Below, in pieces: positions 33,395 to 33,493 of a DNA stretch of 33,493 bases. Numbering within the stretch: position 1 is the first letter of the stretch; each line of letters begins with the position of its first letter. Source of the stretch: Ralstonia sp. UBA689 (GTDB lineage Bacteria > Pseudomonadota > Gammaproteobacteria > Burkholderiales > Burkholderiaceae); contig NZ_DBMV01000029.1 of NCBI RefSeq assembly GCF_002298975.1, forward strand, positions 1-33,493. The letters run 5' to 3'. The notes beneath the pieces were generated by a model. The model made no database searches. It worked only from the letters and a program-made list of their open reading frames with translations, and was not told the DNA's origin. The position numbers were made by a program, and so were the translations under genes.

Positions 33395-33417
33395 GGGGTT
33401 GCCATTCGGTCAACCCC
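33395..33417 (-). other. 7-bp hairpin just before tRNA-Trp
   Basis: GGGGTTG pairs perfectly with CAACCCC around a 9-nt loop, ending 11 nt before the tRNA 5' end. It may mark a cleavage site for tRNA release from the tuf transcript. Confidence 0.45.
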
Positions 33418-33432
33418 ACTCTGGCACTTCAC

Positions 33433-33455
33433 GTGCGGCCGGTTGGCAGCCGCAC
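33433..33455 (-). other. 7-bp hairpin just after tuf stop
   Basis: GTGCGGC pairs perfectly with GCCGCAC around a 9-nt loop, 16 nt after the tuf stop. It has the same stem and loop size as the hairpin next to it. No T-tract, so probably not a terminator. Confidence 0.45.
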
Positions 33456-33471
33456 GGAAGAGTTACAGCAC

Positions 33472-33493
33472 TTACTCGATGATCTTAGCGACG
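33472..33493 (-). CDS. tuf: Elongation factor Tu, second copy (3' end only)
   Basis: The window ends 22 nt into this gene. These bases (TAA stop and the last codons, ...VAKIIE) are identical to the first 22 nt of the window, the end of the other tuf copy. Its position before trpT and secE is that of tufB in the classical arrangement. Only the C-terminal six to seven residues are visible. Confidence 0.93.

Overview
The window suggests a high-GC betaproteobacterium of the Burkholderiaceae, most likely Ralstonia. The clues are the gene order tuf-trpT-secE-nusG-rplKAJL-rpoBC and rpsL-rpsG-fusA-tuf, the sizes of RpoB (1368 aa) and RpoC (1411 aa), and GC-rich codon use. The genus is an inference from memory of such proteins; no database was searched. 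Every gene except one LysR regulator lies on the minus strand, so transcription runs from high to low coordinates.

Right part (about 20.7-33.5 kb): essential core. It holds the last 22 nt of a second tuf gene, tRNA-Trp(CCA), secE, nusG, rplK, rplA, an L10-type leader, rplJ, rplL, an attenuator-like hairpin, rpoB, rpoC and a textbook rho-independent terminator. Left part (1-4.8 kb): the str operon rpsL-rpsG-fusA-tuf, driven by a near-consensus sigma-70 promoter at 4785-4813. The intergenic regions of both parts carry many perfect hairpins, likely translational operators, processing sites or attenuators.

Middle part (about 4.85-20.5 kb): accessory genes between the rpoC terminator and the str promoter. 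The main block is a tightly packed operon matching E. coli yfaA-yfaT-yfaS-yfaQ-yfaP: DUF2138, DUF1175, alpha-2-macroglobulin (A2M), DUF2300 and DUF2135, with DUF2135 duplicated, followed by a SAM methyltransferase. Then come recQ and, convergent with it, a LysR regulator divergent from an MFS transporter gene.

The most interesting content is this A2M operon. The A2M protein keeps a canonical GCAEQ thioester motif. DUF2300 reads as a penicillin-binding-protein-like domain (SVWK, SCG, KTW), then a SpoIID/LytB-like domain, then an HEYLH zinc-protease-like motif. DUF1175 looks like an NlpC/P60-type papain-fold enzyme with a possible Tat signal. All six products appear exported or membrane-anchored. 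I infer a periplasmic system that couples protease trapping to peptidoglycan remodelling, parallel to the known pairing of the other bacterial A2M type with PbpC.
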